A stretch of 64,000 bases of DNA from the NCBI RefSeq assembly GCF_019753045.1, contig NZ_JAIELN010000008.1, positions 124,001 through 188,000 on the forward strand. Direction: 5' to 3'. This DNA is from Hyphomicrobium sp. GTDB taxonomy: Bacteria > Pseudomonadota > Alphaproteobacteria > Rhizobiales > Hyphomicrobiaceae. Under the pieces are notes generated by a model that was not told where the DNA came from, made no database searches, and saw only the letters and a program-made list of their open reading frames with translations. Of the stretch, positions 53,009 to 64,000 are shown in pieces. Both the position numbers and the translations under genes were made by a program. How positions within the stretch are numbered: the first letter of the stretch is position 1; each line of letters starts with the position of its first letter.

Positions 53009-55303
53009 ATGATAGCGCGGCGCGACGATCCGAGACCCCTACCGAGCGAAACCTCGCTCCGGGTGATCATGCGCCATTTGCGCGAGATCATGGCCGATGG
53101 CGGCGAGGGGCAGGAGAAGCTCGACCGTATCGTCCGCCAGATCGCCGGCGTCATGGTTGCCGAGGTCTGCTCGATCTATCTGAAGCGTCAGGACGGCTCG
53201 CTCGAGCTTTTCGCGTCTGAAGGCCTCAACCCCGATTCTGTCCATACAACCCGTCTGAAGCGCGGCGAAGGCCTGGTCGGCCGCGCGTCGGAGCTCGGCG
53301 TGACGGTGAACGAGCCGGAGGCTTCGAACCATCCGGCGTTCTCCTACCGGCCGGAGACGGGCGAAGAGATTTATCACTCCCTCCTGGCCGTGCCGATTTC
53401 GCGTTCGGGGCAAGTCCTCGGCGTGCTCGTCATTCAGAACCGGACGCCAAGGGAATATTCCGACGAGGACGTCGAGGTGCTGCAGGCGACCGCGATGGTA
53501 ATCGCGGAGAACCTCGTTTCAGGCGCGGTCGCGGGTACAGTCGCGTCCATCGAAGCATCGCGCTCGCAGCCGGGTGTGATCGAAGGCGAGCCGCTGTCCG
53601 ACGGGATCGCGCTCGGCCATGTCGTGCTGCACGAGCCGCGCATCGTCGTCACGCAGCTGCTGGCGGAAAATCCCGCTATCGAAGTCGAGCGTCTGGATCT
53701 CGCTCTCGACAAGCTGCAAAAAAATATCGACGAAATGTTCGAGCAGGAGCATCTGTCGAACGTCGGCGAGCATCGCGATGTGCTCGAAGCCTACCGCATG
53801 TTCGCGCATGACAAGGGCTGGCATCGCCGTTTGCGCGAAGCTGTCGAAGGCGGTTTGACGGCGGAGGCGGCCGTCGAGCGCGTTCAAAACGCCATGCGCA
53901 CGCGCATGCTGCGCCAGCACGATACGTACTGGCGGGAGCGCCAGCGCGATCTCGACGACCTCTCCGACCGGCTGCTGCGCGTCCTTGCGGGACGTCTCAA
54001 AAGTTCCGAGGACGACGGCGGGCTTCCGCCCGATACGATCCTCGTTGCGCGCACGATGGGGCCTGCGGAGCTGCTCGATTACGATCGAAGCCGCCTGAGG
54101 GGGCTCGTCGTCGAAGACGGGTCGAGCCAGAGCCATGTCGCGGTCGTCGCGAAAGCGCTCGGGATTGCTGCGATCGGGCAGGCGACCGGCATCGTCGACA
54201 GGGTGTACGCGGGAGATGCGGCGATCGTCGATGCCGTCACGGGCGAGGTTCACCTTCGCCCGACAGGCGAACTCATTTCTGCATATTCCGATAAGGTGCG
54301 GTTCCGGGCGCGCCGGCAGAAGCGCTTTCAGTCGTTGCGCGACCGCCCGGCAATCACCAAGGACGGAATTCCGATCAGCTTGATGATGAACGCCGGCCTT
54401 CTGGTCGACCTGCCTCATCTCGATGAATCGGGCGCCGACGGGATCGGCCTCTATCGTACCGAGCTCCAGTTCATGCTGTCGGAGGCGTTTCCGCGCCTCG
54501 ACCGGCAGACGCAGCTTTACCGTGCGGTGATCGACGAAGCCGGCGGCAAGCCCGTCGTATTCCGCACGCTCGACGTCGGCGGCGACAAGGTGCTTCCGTA
54601 CCTTCGCCAGCCGAAGGAAGAAAATCCGGCCATGGGCTGGCGCGCGATTCGGATGGCTCTCGACCGGCCTGAGCTTTTCCGGCTTCAGATCCGCGCGCTG
54701 CTCAAGGCGGCTGCCGGGCGCGAGCTTCGCGTCATGATCCCGATGGTGTCTGCGAGCTATGAACTCGGGGCCATCCGGGCGCTGATCGAGCGGGAAAAGG
54801 CGTTCCTGACCGAGCACGGGCATCCGCTGCCGGAGAAGGTGCTCGTCGGTGCGATGTTCGAGGTTCCGGCGCTGCTGTTCGAGCTCGACGCTTTCCTGAC
54901 CCGGGTCGATTTCGTGTCGGTCGGTTCCAACGATCTGATGCAGTTCCTGTTTGCTTCCGACCGTACGAATGCCCGCGTCGCGAGCCGCTTCGACGTACTG
55001 GCGCCCGCACCGCTCAGGGCGCTCAGAGCGCTCGTCACGGCGGCGAACAGCTACAACGTGCCGGTTACGCTCTGCGGCGAGATGGCGGGAAGTGCGCTCG
55101 AGGCGATGACGCTCATCGCGCTCGGCTTCCGGTCATTGTCGATGGCGCCGGCTTCCATCGGTCCGATCAAGGCGATGGTGCTGTCGCTCGATGCCGCCAA
55201 GGCGAGCACATTCGTCGACGGACTTTTGAAAGAAGGTGCGAAAGACGTCCGCATGTCCTTGCAGCAATTCGCGGAAAAGGAGCGCGTCGCGATCGACGGT
55301 TAA
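53009..55303 (+). CDS. ptsP: Phosphoenolpyruvate-protein phosphotransferase of the nitrogen PTS (EI-Ntr)
   Basis: The 764-residue protein has an N-terminal GAF domain (about 15-155), the EI-N domain, a phosphohistidine segment GSSQSHVAVVAKALGIAA and the PEP-binding C-terminal barrel with LYRTELQFM, RTLDVGGDKVLPYL and CGEMAG. EI-Ntr starts the PTSNtr phosphorelay, which links nitrogen state to K+ transport and other control. The GAF domain senses glutamine in known examples. Confidence 0.96.
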   Translation: MIARRDDPRPLPSETSLRVIMRHLREIMADGGEGQEKLDRIVRQIAGVMVAEVCSIYLKRQDGSLELFASEGLNPDSVHTTRLKRGEGLVGRASELGVTVNEPEASNHPAFSYRPETGEEIYHSLLAVPISRSGQVLGVLVIQNRTPREYSDEDVEVLQATAMVIAENLVSGAVAGTVASIEASRSQPGVIEGEPLSDGIALGHVVLHEPRIVVTQLLAENPAIEVERLDLALDKLQKNIDEMFEQEHLSNVGEHRDVLEAYRMFAHDKGWHRRLREAVEGGLTAEAAVERVQNAMRTRMLRQHDTYWRERQRDLDDLSDRLLRVLAGRLKSSEDDGGLPPDTILVARTMGPAELLDYDRSRLRGLVVEDGSSQSHVAVVAKALGIAAIGQATGIVDRVYAGDAAIVDAVTGEVHLRPTGELISAYSDKVRFRARRQKRFQSLRDRPAITKDGIPISLMMNAGLLVDLPHLDESGADGIGLYRTELQFMLSEAFPRLDRQTQLYRAVIDEAGGKPVVFRTLDVGGDKVLPYLRQPKEENPAMGWRAIRMALDRPELFRLQIRALLKAAAGRELRVMIPMVSASYELGAIRALIEREKAFLTEHGHPLPEKVLVGAMFEVPALLFELDAFLTRVDFVSVGSNDLMQFLFASDRTNARVASRFDVLAPAPLRALRALVTAANSYNVPVTLCGEMAGSALEAMTLIALGFRSLSMAPASIGPIKAMVLSLDAAKASTFVDGLLKEGAKDVRMSLQQFAEKERVAIDG

Positions 55304-55389
55304 CGAACATCGCTCATTTTTGCGCTCGGGCTTTGACAAACAAGCATTTTTTAGCCAAGAGTATGCTTAACGTTGGGGGCCGGCGCGTG

Positions 55390-56274
55390 ATGCCGGAATG
55401 TTGTATGCGTCGTGGCTTTGAGCAGACCGTTCCGGTCGGGGGTTATGAGTATGCGCGGCCGGTCGCGGCGCGCATGGATTCGGCTCAACACCAGCAGATC
55501 GCTGAAAGCCGCGCGCTTATCGGGCAATTCTTCATCGATCTCAGACGGGCATTGCGGCTGACACTGCCGCAGGCGGCGGAGTACCTGCAGGTTCGCCCGG
55601 AGGTCATCGAAGCGCTCGAGACCGGCCATGTCGAATACTTGCCGGACTGGGCCGACACCTCTGCGATCGTCATGACCTATACGTCCATGGCGGGCATCAA
55701 CGGCCGCCCGGCGCTGAACGCCATCGGTCAGCTGATCTCCTATCTTTCCAGTTTCGCACCGGTTCAGAGCCTCCCCGCCGCCAGCGATTATCCGCCGGCT
55801 CACGTTCAGGCGCAGGCGTATTCACCGCCCCGGGCCCAGGCGCAGCAGTTTCCGTATTCGCAGCCATTGCCACGGTCCGAGCCGCGCTCGCTACCAAGCA
55901 ACCCGGCGAGCCCTCCGAGGGACAGGCCGGCCGGCCGGCAAGGCGGCGGCGTGCAGGCGGCGAACTTCATGCGCGCCGGTTCGGCGATTGCGAACGGCGC
56001 CAAGCGGCTGCCGCAAGAAGCGCTCAATCAGTTCCGGCGACGGCCGCAGCGGGCGCTTTACGCCGTATCGCTGCCGCTCGGCCTGATGCTCCTTACGTTG
56101 CATTCGTCTATTTTTGAAACCGTCTCAAAGCCGTTCGGGTCGGCCGTGCGCTGGGCCAGCAGCTATTTTCAGGAACATTACGGCCCCATCCGAGACGGCA
56201 TGCGCTATATCGAGGTCGAGGATCCCCGGTCGCGGCGGGGGGACAAATTGCGGATTGGCAGCGGTTCGTATTAG
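55390..56274 (+). CDS. RodZ-like helix-turn-helix membrane protein
   Basis: The product has an N-terminal cro/RodZ-type HTH (FIDLRRALRLTLPQAAEYLQVRPEVIEALETGHVEYLP, about residues 40-90 of a 294-residue reading from ATG 55390), a long Pro/Gln-rich linker and a TM helix (RALYAVSLPLGLMLLTLHSSIF) with a short outer tail. This arrangement is like RodZ, which ties MreB to the cell wall, but the usual C-terminal RodZ domain is missing. It lies between ptsP and prfA in the conserved cluster. An earlier start at 55333 is possible. Confidence 0.75.
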   Translation: MPECCMRRGFEQTVPVGGYEYARPVAARMDSAQHQQIAESRALIGQFFIDLRRALRLTLPQAAEYLQVRPEVIEALETGHVEYLPDWADTSAIVMTYTSMAGINGRPALNAIGQLISYLSSFAPVQSLPAASDYPPAHVQAQAYSPPRAQAQQFPYSQPLPRSEPRSLPSNPASPPRDRPAGRQGGGVQAANFMRAGSAIANGAKRLPQEALNQFRRRPQRALYAVSLPLGLMLLTLHSSIFETVSKPFGSAVRWASSYFQEHYGPIRDGMRYIEVEDPRSRRGDKLRIGSGSY

Positions 56275-56382
56275 ATACGCCCGGCTGATGCGCGACCTTC
56301 GCGCTCAGAGCGCCCCGCGGCTCTTTCGCGGCCTGTCATCAAAGCCCACATTTAAGCCCCACCGGCGAAACTCATCGAACAC

Positions 56383-57462
56383 ATGTCAGCACTGCCGCGC
56401 GAAAAACTCGACCGTCTTTCCGAACGCTGGATCGCCATTCAGGATCAGCTGAACCATGGCGTGTCACAAGCCGACTACGTGAAATTGACCAAGGAATTCT
56501 CGGAGCTGAGCCCGGTCGTGGCGCAGATCGACTCGCTGCGCAAAGCGGAGGCGGAGAACAAAGACCTCGAGCAGCTCATTCGCGATCCGAGCGCCGACAA
56601 GGACATGGTCGATCTCGCCTATGCGGAGCGCGCCGAGCTTGCCGAACGCATCACGGGTCTCGAGCAGCAGCTTCGCATCGCGCTCCTGCCGAAAGATGCG
56701 GCGGACGAGAAAAGCGCGATTCTTGAAGTCCGGGCAGGAACGGGCGGCGATGAAGCGGCGCTGTTCGCGGCGGATCTGTTCCGCATGTACACGCGCTATG
56801 CCGACCTCAAGGGCTGGAAGACGGAAATCATTTCGGCGTCCGAGAACGATCTCGGCGGCTACAAGGAAATCATCGCCTCGATCACGGGGCAGGGCGTGTT
56901 TGCGCGACTGAAGTTCGAATCCGGTGTGCATCGGGTGCAGCGCGTTCCGGCGACGGAAGCGAGCGGGCGCATTCATACGTCGGCTGCAACTGTCGCGATC
57001 ATGCCGGAAGCCGAAGACATCGATATCGACATCAAGCCGGAAGACATCCGCATCGATACGATGCGGGCTGGCGGCGCCGGCGGTCAGCACGTCAACAAGA
57101 CGGAAAGCGCCGTCCGCATCACGCATTTGCCGACGGGCATCATCGTCGTGTCCGCGGAAAAATCGCAGCATCAGAATCGCCGGCTGGCCATGGCCGTTCT
57201 CAAGGCGCGCGTTTACGAACTCGAACGCGAGAAGGCTGCAAACGAGCGTTCCGACGCACGCAAATCGCAAGTCGGCTCGGGCGATCGTTCGCAGCGGATC
57301 AGGACCTACAATTTTCCGCAGGGCCGGGTCACCGATCACCGGATCAACCTGACGCTCTACAATCTCGATGAGATCATTGCGGGCGGTGGGCTCGATGCCT
57401 TGATCGACGCGCTCGTGACCGATCATCAGGCGACGATGCTTGCGGAACTGAGCGCGGCGTAA
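56383..57462 (+). CDS. prfA: Peptide chain release factor 1
   Basis: The 359-residue protein has the RF1-type stop-codon recognition motif PAT in [15 protein letters not shown] and the catalytic GGQ in [19 protein letters not shown]. It frees the peptide at UAA and UAG stops. It precedes prmC by one base; PrmC methylates the GGQ glutamine. Confidence 0.97.
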   Translation: MSALPREKLDRLSERWIAIQDQLNHGVSQADYVKLTKEFSELSPVVAQIDSLRKAEAENKDLEQLIRDPSADKDMVDLAYAERAELAERITGLEQQLRIALLPKDAADEKSAILEVRAGTGGDEAALFAADLFRMYTRYADLKGWKTEIISASENDLGGYKEIIASITGQGVFARLKFESGVHRVQRVPATEASGRIHTSAATVAIMPEAEDIDIDIKPEDIRIDTMRAGGAGGQHVNKTESAVRITHLPTGIIVVSAEKSQHQNRRLAMAVLKARVYELEREKAANERSDARKSQVGSGDRSQRIRTYNFPQGRVTDHRINLTLYNLDEIIAGGGLDALIDALVTDHQATMLAELSAA

Positions 57463-57463
57463 C

Positions 57464-58345
57464 ATGCCGACTTCCTTGCGCCTGCGGCCAGAGCAGAGTG
57501 TCGCCGACGCTTTGGCGACAATGACGCGCGCATTCACCGAGGAAGGTCTCGAAAGCCCGCAACGCGATGCGCGTTTTCTGCTGCAGGGTTTGCTCGGGAT
57601 CGATGGCGCGCAGCTGCTCTCGGCATCCTCACGGCCCTTGGGAACTGCCGCAGAGATCGTCAGCGCGGGCGCCAATCGCCGGCTCGCGCACGAGCCTGTT
57701 TCGCGTATTCTCGGGCGACGCGAATTCTATGGCCGGATGTTCACCGTGACGCCGGACGTTCTCGATCCAAGGCCCGACACCGAGGCCGTCATCGAACTCG
57801 CCCTCGACGTCGTGAAGTCGAGCGGGCTTTCGGGGCGGCCGCTTAGAATTGCCGACGTCGGTACGGGCTCGGGCATTCTGATTTCGACGCTGCTGGCCGA
57901 ACTTCCCGACGCAACGGGGGTGGCGACAGACGTCAGTTTGGCCGCACTCGATGTCGCTCGGGGAAACGCCGAGAGATTGGGTGTTGCCAGCCGAATCGCG
58001 TTCGTTGCGACATCTGGTCTCTCCGGCTGTGCTGGCCCATTCGACCTCCTCGTCTCAAACCCTCCCTATATAAGCGGAGAGGAGATTGCCGGCCTCGAGC
58101 GAGAAGTGAAGGATTTCGATCCTCTCCTGGCTTTGGATGGCGGGGTAGACGGGTTAGACGTTTACCGTGAGATCGCCCGTAATGCCTTGGAATTGCAGAG
58201 CCCGCTACGGATCATTCTCGAGGTAGGCTCGACCCAAGCGGATGCTGTGGAAAGCCTATTTAAAGCAGTCGGGGCGCGGCCCCTCGGCCGGCGCCTTGAT
58301 CTCGGCGGACATACCCGAGCTGTTGCAGTGGAGATACATCTCTAA
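57464..58345 (+). CDS. prmC: Peptide chain release factor N5-glutamine methyltransferase
   Basis: The 293-residue protein has a five-helix N-terminal domain, the SAM motif IADVGTGSGILISTLLAELP and the catalytic NPPY in DLLVSNPPYIS. It methylates the GGQ glutamine of RF1 and RF2. It begins two bases after the prfA stop, so they are co-transcribed. Confidence 0.96.
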   Translation: MPTSLRLRPEQSVADALATMTRAFTEEGLESPQRDARFLLQGLLGIDGAQLLSASSRPLGTAAEIVSAGANRRLAHEPVSRILGRREFYGRMFTVTPDVLDPRPDTEAVIELALDVVKSSGLSGRPLRIADVGTGSGILISTLLAELPDATGVATDVSLAALDVARGNAERLGVASRIAFVATSGLSGCAGPFDLLVSNPPYISGEEIAGLEREVKDFDPLLALDGGVDGLDVYREIARNALELQSPLRIILEVGSTQADAVESLFKAVGARPLGRRLDLGGHTRAVAVEIHL

Positions 58346-58707
58346 CCTAACCGATCATTTCTATTTGCGGAAACGTGTTTCCGGGGTAATATTGGAGGCG
58401 AAGAGTTTGATCGGATGCGCCCGGAGCTGACGTGCCGCTGAAGCGGCGATAAACCCGGCCTTCCCATCTCAGATCATCAGCGCAAACTTTCTCGGACGCC
58501 TTGGTCCGTTGAGTGTCGAGCGTCGAGCTTCTTTCCTCGGCGCGTGTGCTGACAAAGCTCCTTTGAGGACGGCTCTAGTATCTTTTGCAGGGTTGATGAA
58601 CGGGATTACTGCGATTTTGCCCAAGGCAGTGGGGCAAGAGCCGGGACTGAGGTCCGTGGGGCAGTGGTGGCTTTAGAATCGACTTATTGAATTGGATCGG
58701 AGGATCC
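58346..58707. other. 362-base region between prmC and the DUF4167 unit
   Basis: No gene of note is seen. The end of this stretch carries a strong GGAGG site just before a 17-codon open frame. Promoters of the DUF4167 unit are presumably here. Confidence 0.35.
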
Positions 58708-58761
58708 ATGGCGCCGCATACCGATCAGCGTGCGCCGATGGCAACGTATCAACAAGCATGA
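58708..58761 (+). CDS. Possible 17-codon leader peptide before DUF4167
   Basis: ATG 58708 follows an excellent GGAGG at five to six bases and encodes MAPHTDQRAPMATYQQA, ending at TGA 58759-58761. The DUF4167 ATG lies 10 bases further. It may be a translated upstream frame that controls DUF4167 expression, or a chance frame. Confidence 0.35.
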   Translation: MAPHTDQRAPMATYQQA

Positions 58762-58771
58762 ACGGGAGCCC

Positions 58772-59857
58772 ATGAGGCAAGGTCAACAGAACCGTCGCGG
58801 TCGCGGTCGAAACAACAACAATAATAACAACAATAACCGCAAATCGCAGAATCCCCTGATGCGCAGTTTCGAGAGCTCGGGGCCCGACGTGAAAATCCGC
58901 GGCACGCCCTCGCATATTGCCGAGAAGTACATAACGCTCGCGCGTGACGCCCTGTCGTCGGGCGATCCGGTGCTGGCTGAGAATTACCTGCAGCACGCGG
59001 AACACTATAATCGCATCATCCTCGGCTATCGCGAACAGATGGCGCAGCAAGGCGGCGTTGACCCCATGGGTAACGGAGCCGCCCGCACGCATTCGCTCGC
59101 TGGGCCTGAGGGTTCGGACGGCGATGAGTTCGGTGAAGAGGAGGGCGACGAGTTCGCCGCTCAGCCGCCGGCTGGTGGCCAGGGAGGGCAGCAGCCCGAT
59201 CTGCAGCAGCCGTCGTTCCCGCAGCAGCAGCCGCGCAACTTCGACAATCAGAACCGCTACGAAAACCGGCAGCCGCGCCACGAGCGCTTCAACAACAATC
59301 GCAACGATAATCGCGGCGATCGGGGCGACCAGCAGCGGTACGACCGGAACGATCGCAACGACCGCCAAGACTTCCGCGGCGATCGCTATGACCGCGGCGA
59401 CAACCGCTACCGCGACGACCGGCGTCCGCATGGCGGCGAAGGCAATCACAATCAGGGCGAGGGCGGTTTCCGCCGCCGTGAACGTTATCAGGGCCCGAAC
59501 GGCAATGCTAACGGCGGCGATCGCGATGGCGCCAATGGTTTCCCGCAGCCCGTCGTGGGTGCGCCGCAGCCTGTCGCTGAACGCGCAGAACGCCCTGAGC
59601 GCGCGGAGCGTCCGGAACGGGTAGAACGCGCGGAACGTCCTGAGCGGACAGAGCGTGCTGAACGGCCCGAGCGTCCTGAACGCGCTGAACGTTCCGAACG
59701 AGCAGAGCGTCCGGCTCCAGCGGCCGCTCCGGCCTCTATCGAGCAGGAGCAACCAGCATTCCTTCGCCGTCCGGTTCGCCGACCGCGCCGTGAGGAGCCC
59801 GCCGAGGCTCCGGTCGCGCCGCCGGCCGCTGCGAACGCGAACGAAGACCAGGAATAA
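58772..59857 (+). CDS. DUF4167 protein with Asn-rich start and PER/AER repeat tail
   Basis: The 361-residue protein begins MRQGQQNRRGRGRNNNNN and has the DUF4167 core FESSGPDVKIRGTPSHIAEKYITLARDALSSGDPVLAENYLQHAEHYNRII (about 30-85). The rest is disordered and charge-rich (Asn, Arg, Asp), with a run of AERPER repeats near residues 270-315. Such a composition suggests RNA binding or condensate formation, but the function is not known. ATG 58772 follows GGGAG. Confidence 0.88.
   Translation: MRQGQQNRRGRGRNNNNNNNNNRKSQNPLMRSFESSGPDVKIRGTPSHIAEKYITLARDALSSGDPVLAENYLQHAEHYNRIILGYREQMAQQGGVDPMGNGAARTHSLAGPEGSDGDEFGEEEGDEFAAQPPAGGQGGQQPDLQQPSFPQQQPRNFDNQNRYENRQPRHERFNNNRNDNRGDRGDQQRYDRNDRNDRQDFRGDRYDRGDNRYRDDRRPHGGEGNHNQGEGGFRRRERYQGPNGNANGGDRDGANGFPQPVVGAPQPVAERAERPERAERPERVERAERPERTERAERPERPERAERSERAERPAPAAAPASIEQEQPAFLRRPVRRPRREEPAEAPVAPPAAANANEDQE
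59578..59715 (+). repeat. Tandem repeats encoding AERPER units
   Basis: Period-nine to eighteen units such as gaacgtcctgagcgg recur within the DUF4167 gene and encode Glu-Arg-Pro/Ala-Glu-Arg repeats. Copy number probably varies between strains. Confidence 0.75.
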
Positions 59858-59880
59858 ACGCGGTCGTCAGCGCATACATT

Positions 59881-59913
59881 TTTCGCCGGTCACGGTCTCC
59901 GTGGCCGGCGAAA
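59881..59913. terminator. Bidirectional terminator between DUF4167 and MOSC genes
   Basis: A 15-bp stem (TTTCGCCGG-T-CACGG with CCGTG-G-CCGGCGAAA, one G.U) and three-base loop lies between the convergent genes. Confidence 0.7.
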
Positions 59914-59933
59914 TGCGTTTTGGGCGGCTTTCT

Positions 59934-60713
59934 CTATCCGTCGATGATTTCGAACTCGTCGCCGGTCTGGACGTGGCCGCCATCAACGACGCGAGCGTAA
60001 ACGCCGAAATCGCTGTGTCCGAGTGTCTTCGAAAGGAACGAGGGAATTTTCAAATCGCGGACGCCCGTTTCGGGATCGACGTTGGTCGCGGCGCAGCGTT
60101 CGGTGCGCTTGAAAACCTGAAGCACCGTGCCGCTGCGCCCGCGGAGTTTTTTGCCGACGAGATCGAGTTCGCTCCAAGGCGCGAGACCGCCGATCACGAG
60201 ATTGGGACGGAAGCGGCGGACATCGATGGTGGTGCCGAGCATCGCGCCGAGCGCTTGGACGCTTTCGCGATTGACGATGTGCACGCACTTGGCGGCGATA
60301 TCTGAAAAGCTGTGGCCGGGGCTCGAGACGATCCGCGGCGGGCCCCGAAGGCCGGAGGTGACGACCCGCGCAATGGCATCTTCGATCCGGCGGCGGCCGT
60401 CTTCCGTGCGCAGGTCGCCGCGGGCGATCTCGATGCCAGCCTTAGCGATAACGAGCGTCGATGTCTGGTCGTCGAATTCTGTGCGAAGCGTCGCCAGTTC
60501 CTCGTTCTTCATCAGCATGACGAAGTGGATCTTCGAGAGATGGCGCGGGTTCTCCGGGTCGAAGGGGCCGGGTCCGTTTTCGATTGCGTATGCACGGTCG
60601 AAGGGCAAGGTCTGCATAGGGGTCAAAGGAACGCTTTCGAGCGGTTCCGGCATCAAACCCTTAACCGGGTAGCGATAAAGAGCTTCAATCCTTGCGGGAC
60701 CAACCTTTGCCAT
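59934..60713 (-). CDS. MOSC domain-containing protein
   Basis: The 259-residue protein has a MOSC N-terminal beta-barrel (IEALYRYPVKGLMPEPLESVPL) and a MOSC domain with FRPNLVIGG and the conserved Cys in KRTERCAATNVDPETG. MOSC proteins bind the molybdenum cofactor, as in mARC N-oxide reductases. It is convergent with DUF4167; the substrate is not known. Confidence 0.9.
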   Translation of the reverse strand: MAKVGPARIEALYRYPVKGLMPEPLESVPLTPMQTLPFDRAYAIENGPGPFDPENPRHLSKIHFVMLMKNEELATLRTEFDDQTSTLVIAKAGIEIARGDLRTEDGRRRIEDAIARVVTSGLRGPPRIVSSPGHSFSDIAAKCVHIVNRESVQALGAMLGTTIDVRRFRPNLVIGGLAPWSELDLVGKKLRGRSGTVLQVFKRTERCAATNVDPETGVRDLKIPSFLSKTLGHSDFGVYARVVDGGHVQTGDEFEIIDG

Positions 60714-60908
60714 GCCGCGAATATTCCCTCGGGTTTGCCTTCCCAGCCCCTTTTTCCGGCGCCGCCCGCGCCTATATCGCGTTTATCATACGGGGCGGTG
60801 GGGATGCCTACCATTGGGTCTTTGTCCGTACCTGGATGATATATATCAAATCGCATGGCATTCTTTCCGGGCCTTATGGGGTGGTGAGAATGCGCTGGAG
60901 AACGCGAC

Positions 60909-63503
<2,595 letters not shown>

Positions 63504-63509
63504 CGGTTG

Positions 63510-63549
63510 GCGCGGGCGACTCGCCGAGAGGCGAGCCGGCCGCCCGCGC
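63510..63549 (+). terminator. GC-rich terminator-like hairpin after clpB
   Basis: CTCGCC pairs with GGCGAG and GCGCGGGCG pairs with CGCCCGCGC, giving a two-part stem. A T-rich run (CTTTCTTTTTA) begins about 15 bases downstream. Confidence 0.5.
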
Positions 63550-63634
63550 GGGCTTGTGGCTTCTTTCTTTTTACGGTGGTTCCCGGCGACTGCGCCCCGC
63601 GCAGCCGGCCGCACGCAATGTTTACCAGTCGTTA

Positions 63635-63666
63635 GTACGTCACTGACATACTACGTCATTGACGTA
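63635..63666. promoter_or_regulatory. Two tandem 15-bp palindromes, likely toxin-antitoxin operator
   Basis: TACGTCA-C-TGACATA (63636-63650, one mismatch) and TACGTCA-T-TGACGTA (63652-63666, perfect) lie 16 bases apart, about 50 bases before the toxin start. Such paired sites fit repression by an antitoxin dimer pair. Confidence 0.6.
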
Positions 63667-63716
63667 CATCGAGTTGCATACTATCTTGTGCTTCGAGCGG
63701 TTCGCATGGGGGAAAC

Positions 63717-64000
63717 ATGGCGGCTGAACACAAGATAGTCGTCATGGTTTCAGAAGCAGACCATACGATCCCGCTTGAAATTGTTGAGTTGAAAGATTTC
63801 TCGCGCGACATCGATCGACTTCTGCCGCAGGAAGAAGTCGAGGAGATGCGGGGAGAGCTGGCAACGCTGCGTCAACTGGGAACCGTAATCGCTGGCACAG
63901 GAGGCTTGAGAAAGTTCCGATGGGCCGCAAAGCAGAAAGGTAAGCGTTCCGGAGTTCGCATTATCTATTTCTACGGCGGGGATCATATGCCGATCTTCCT
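63717..64000 (+). CDS. RelE/HigB-like toxin, truncated by the window end
   Basis: From ATG 63717 (GGGGGA upstream) the frame is open to the end of the window, at least 94 codons. The visible part reads KIVVMVSEADHTIPLEIVEL at the start and LRKFRWAAKQKGKRSGVRIIYFYGGDHMPI at the end. The latter is the RelE/ParE-type toxin core (basic R-rich strand and Tyr-Phe-Tyr strand). Such toxins cleave mRNA at the ribosome. The antitoxin gene is probably just beyond the window. Confidence 0.7.
   Translation, partial: MAAEHKIVVMVSEADHTIPLEIVELKDFSRDIDRLLPQEEVEEMRGELATLRQLGTVIAGTGGLRKFRWAAKQKGKRSGVRIIYFYGGDHMPIF

Noticed and set aside
53519-54823. 434-codon minus-strand frame opposite ptsP
   Set aside because: Antisense to an unmistakable ptsP; no recognisable domain.
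56464-57675. 403-codon minus-strand frame opposite prfA/prmC
   Set aside because: Antisense to two clear genes; no recognisable domain.
58673-59752. 359-codon minus-strand frame opposite DUF4167
   Set aside because: It mirrors the repeat-rich DUF4167 gene and yields a Val/Ala/Ile-rich pseudo-membrane sequence; an artefact of the opposite strand.
60740-60780. RpoH-type heat-shock promoter before clpB
   Set aside because: CCTATAT at 60771-60777 resembles a -10 element, but no CTTG-like -35 lies at the right distance.

Overview
The window reads as chromosomal DNA of an alphaproteobacterium in the order Hyphomicrobiales (Rhizobiales), most like Hyphomicrobium or a close relative. This is inferred from high GC, few and short intergenic gaps, and gene orders common in that group: rpmH-rnpA-yidC-engB-argB, etfB-etfA-hbd, envC-ctpA-rppH, and ubiG (divergent) lysC-ptsP-HTH-prfA-prmC-DUF4167, followed by clpB. 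No rRNA, CRISPR array, transposase or integrase was seen. One tRNA, Arg(ACG), is present.

Layout. 1-6.2 kb: a partial membrane protein, a two-gene sodium:solute symporter unit, a short operon of MXKDX-repeat protein, cytochrome b and Mo oxidoreductase, a DUF2165 protein and a DUF4239 protein. 6.7-18.3 kb: the most accessory-looking part, with looser spacing and more A+T-rich intergenic DNA. It holds an RpiR regulator, a TorF-type porin, a divergent pair (M24 hydrolase plus DpaL-like PLP lyase versus a polyamine-type binding protein), then a PuuA-like ligase, a PuuB-like FAD oxidase, a YtcJ-like amidohydrolase and a TetR regulator, ending next to tRNA-Arg. It looks like a catabolic module for an amine or amino-acid derivative, with a perfect 46-bp palindrome in its divergent promoter region. 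18.7-21.7 kb: an orphan histidine kinase translationally coupled to a dihydrolipoamide-dehydrogenase-fold protein that lacks both redox cysteines.

22.1-30 kb: ribosomal protein L34, RNase P protein, YidC, EngB, an orphan Clp-N-domain membrane protein, ArgB, a HAD nucleotidase and a LysE exporter. 30-35.5 kb: SDR, zinc-ribbon membrane protein, 3-hydroxybutyryl-CoA dehydrogenase, electron-transfer flavoprotein, cobalamin adenosyltransferase and a twin-TM protein. 35.8-40.2 kb: degenerate LytM/EnvC protein, CtpA protease and two tandem RppH-type Nudix hydrolases. 40.2-42.9 kb: cytochrome bd-type quinol oxidase with a small accessory subunit. 43-44.2 kb: small secreted or membrane hypotheticals, including a 41-codon gene.

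44.5-49.9 kb: carboxylate transport and activation: an MFS symporter, an oxalyl-CoA-synthetase-like ligase, a PanE-like reductase and an OxlT-type oxalate/formate antiporter. 50-63.5 kb: rhomboid protease, UbiG, LysC, PtsP, a RodZ-like HTH protein, RF1, PrmC, DUF4167, a MOSC protein and ClpB. The right edge cuts a RelE/HigB-like toxin gene preceded by two tandem 15-bp palindromes.

All functions are inferred from reading the sequence and recalled family motifs. No database search was run.
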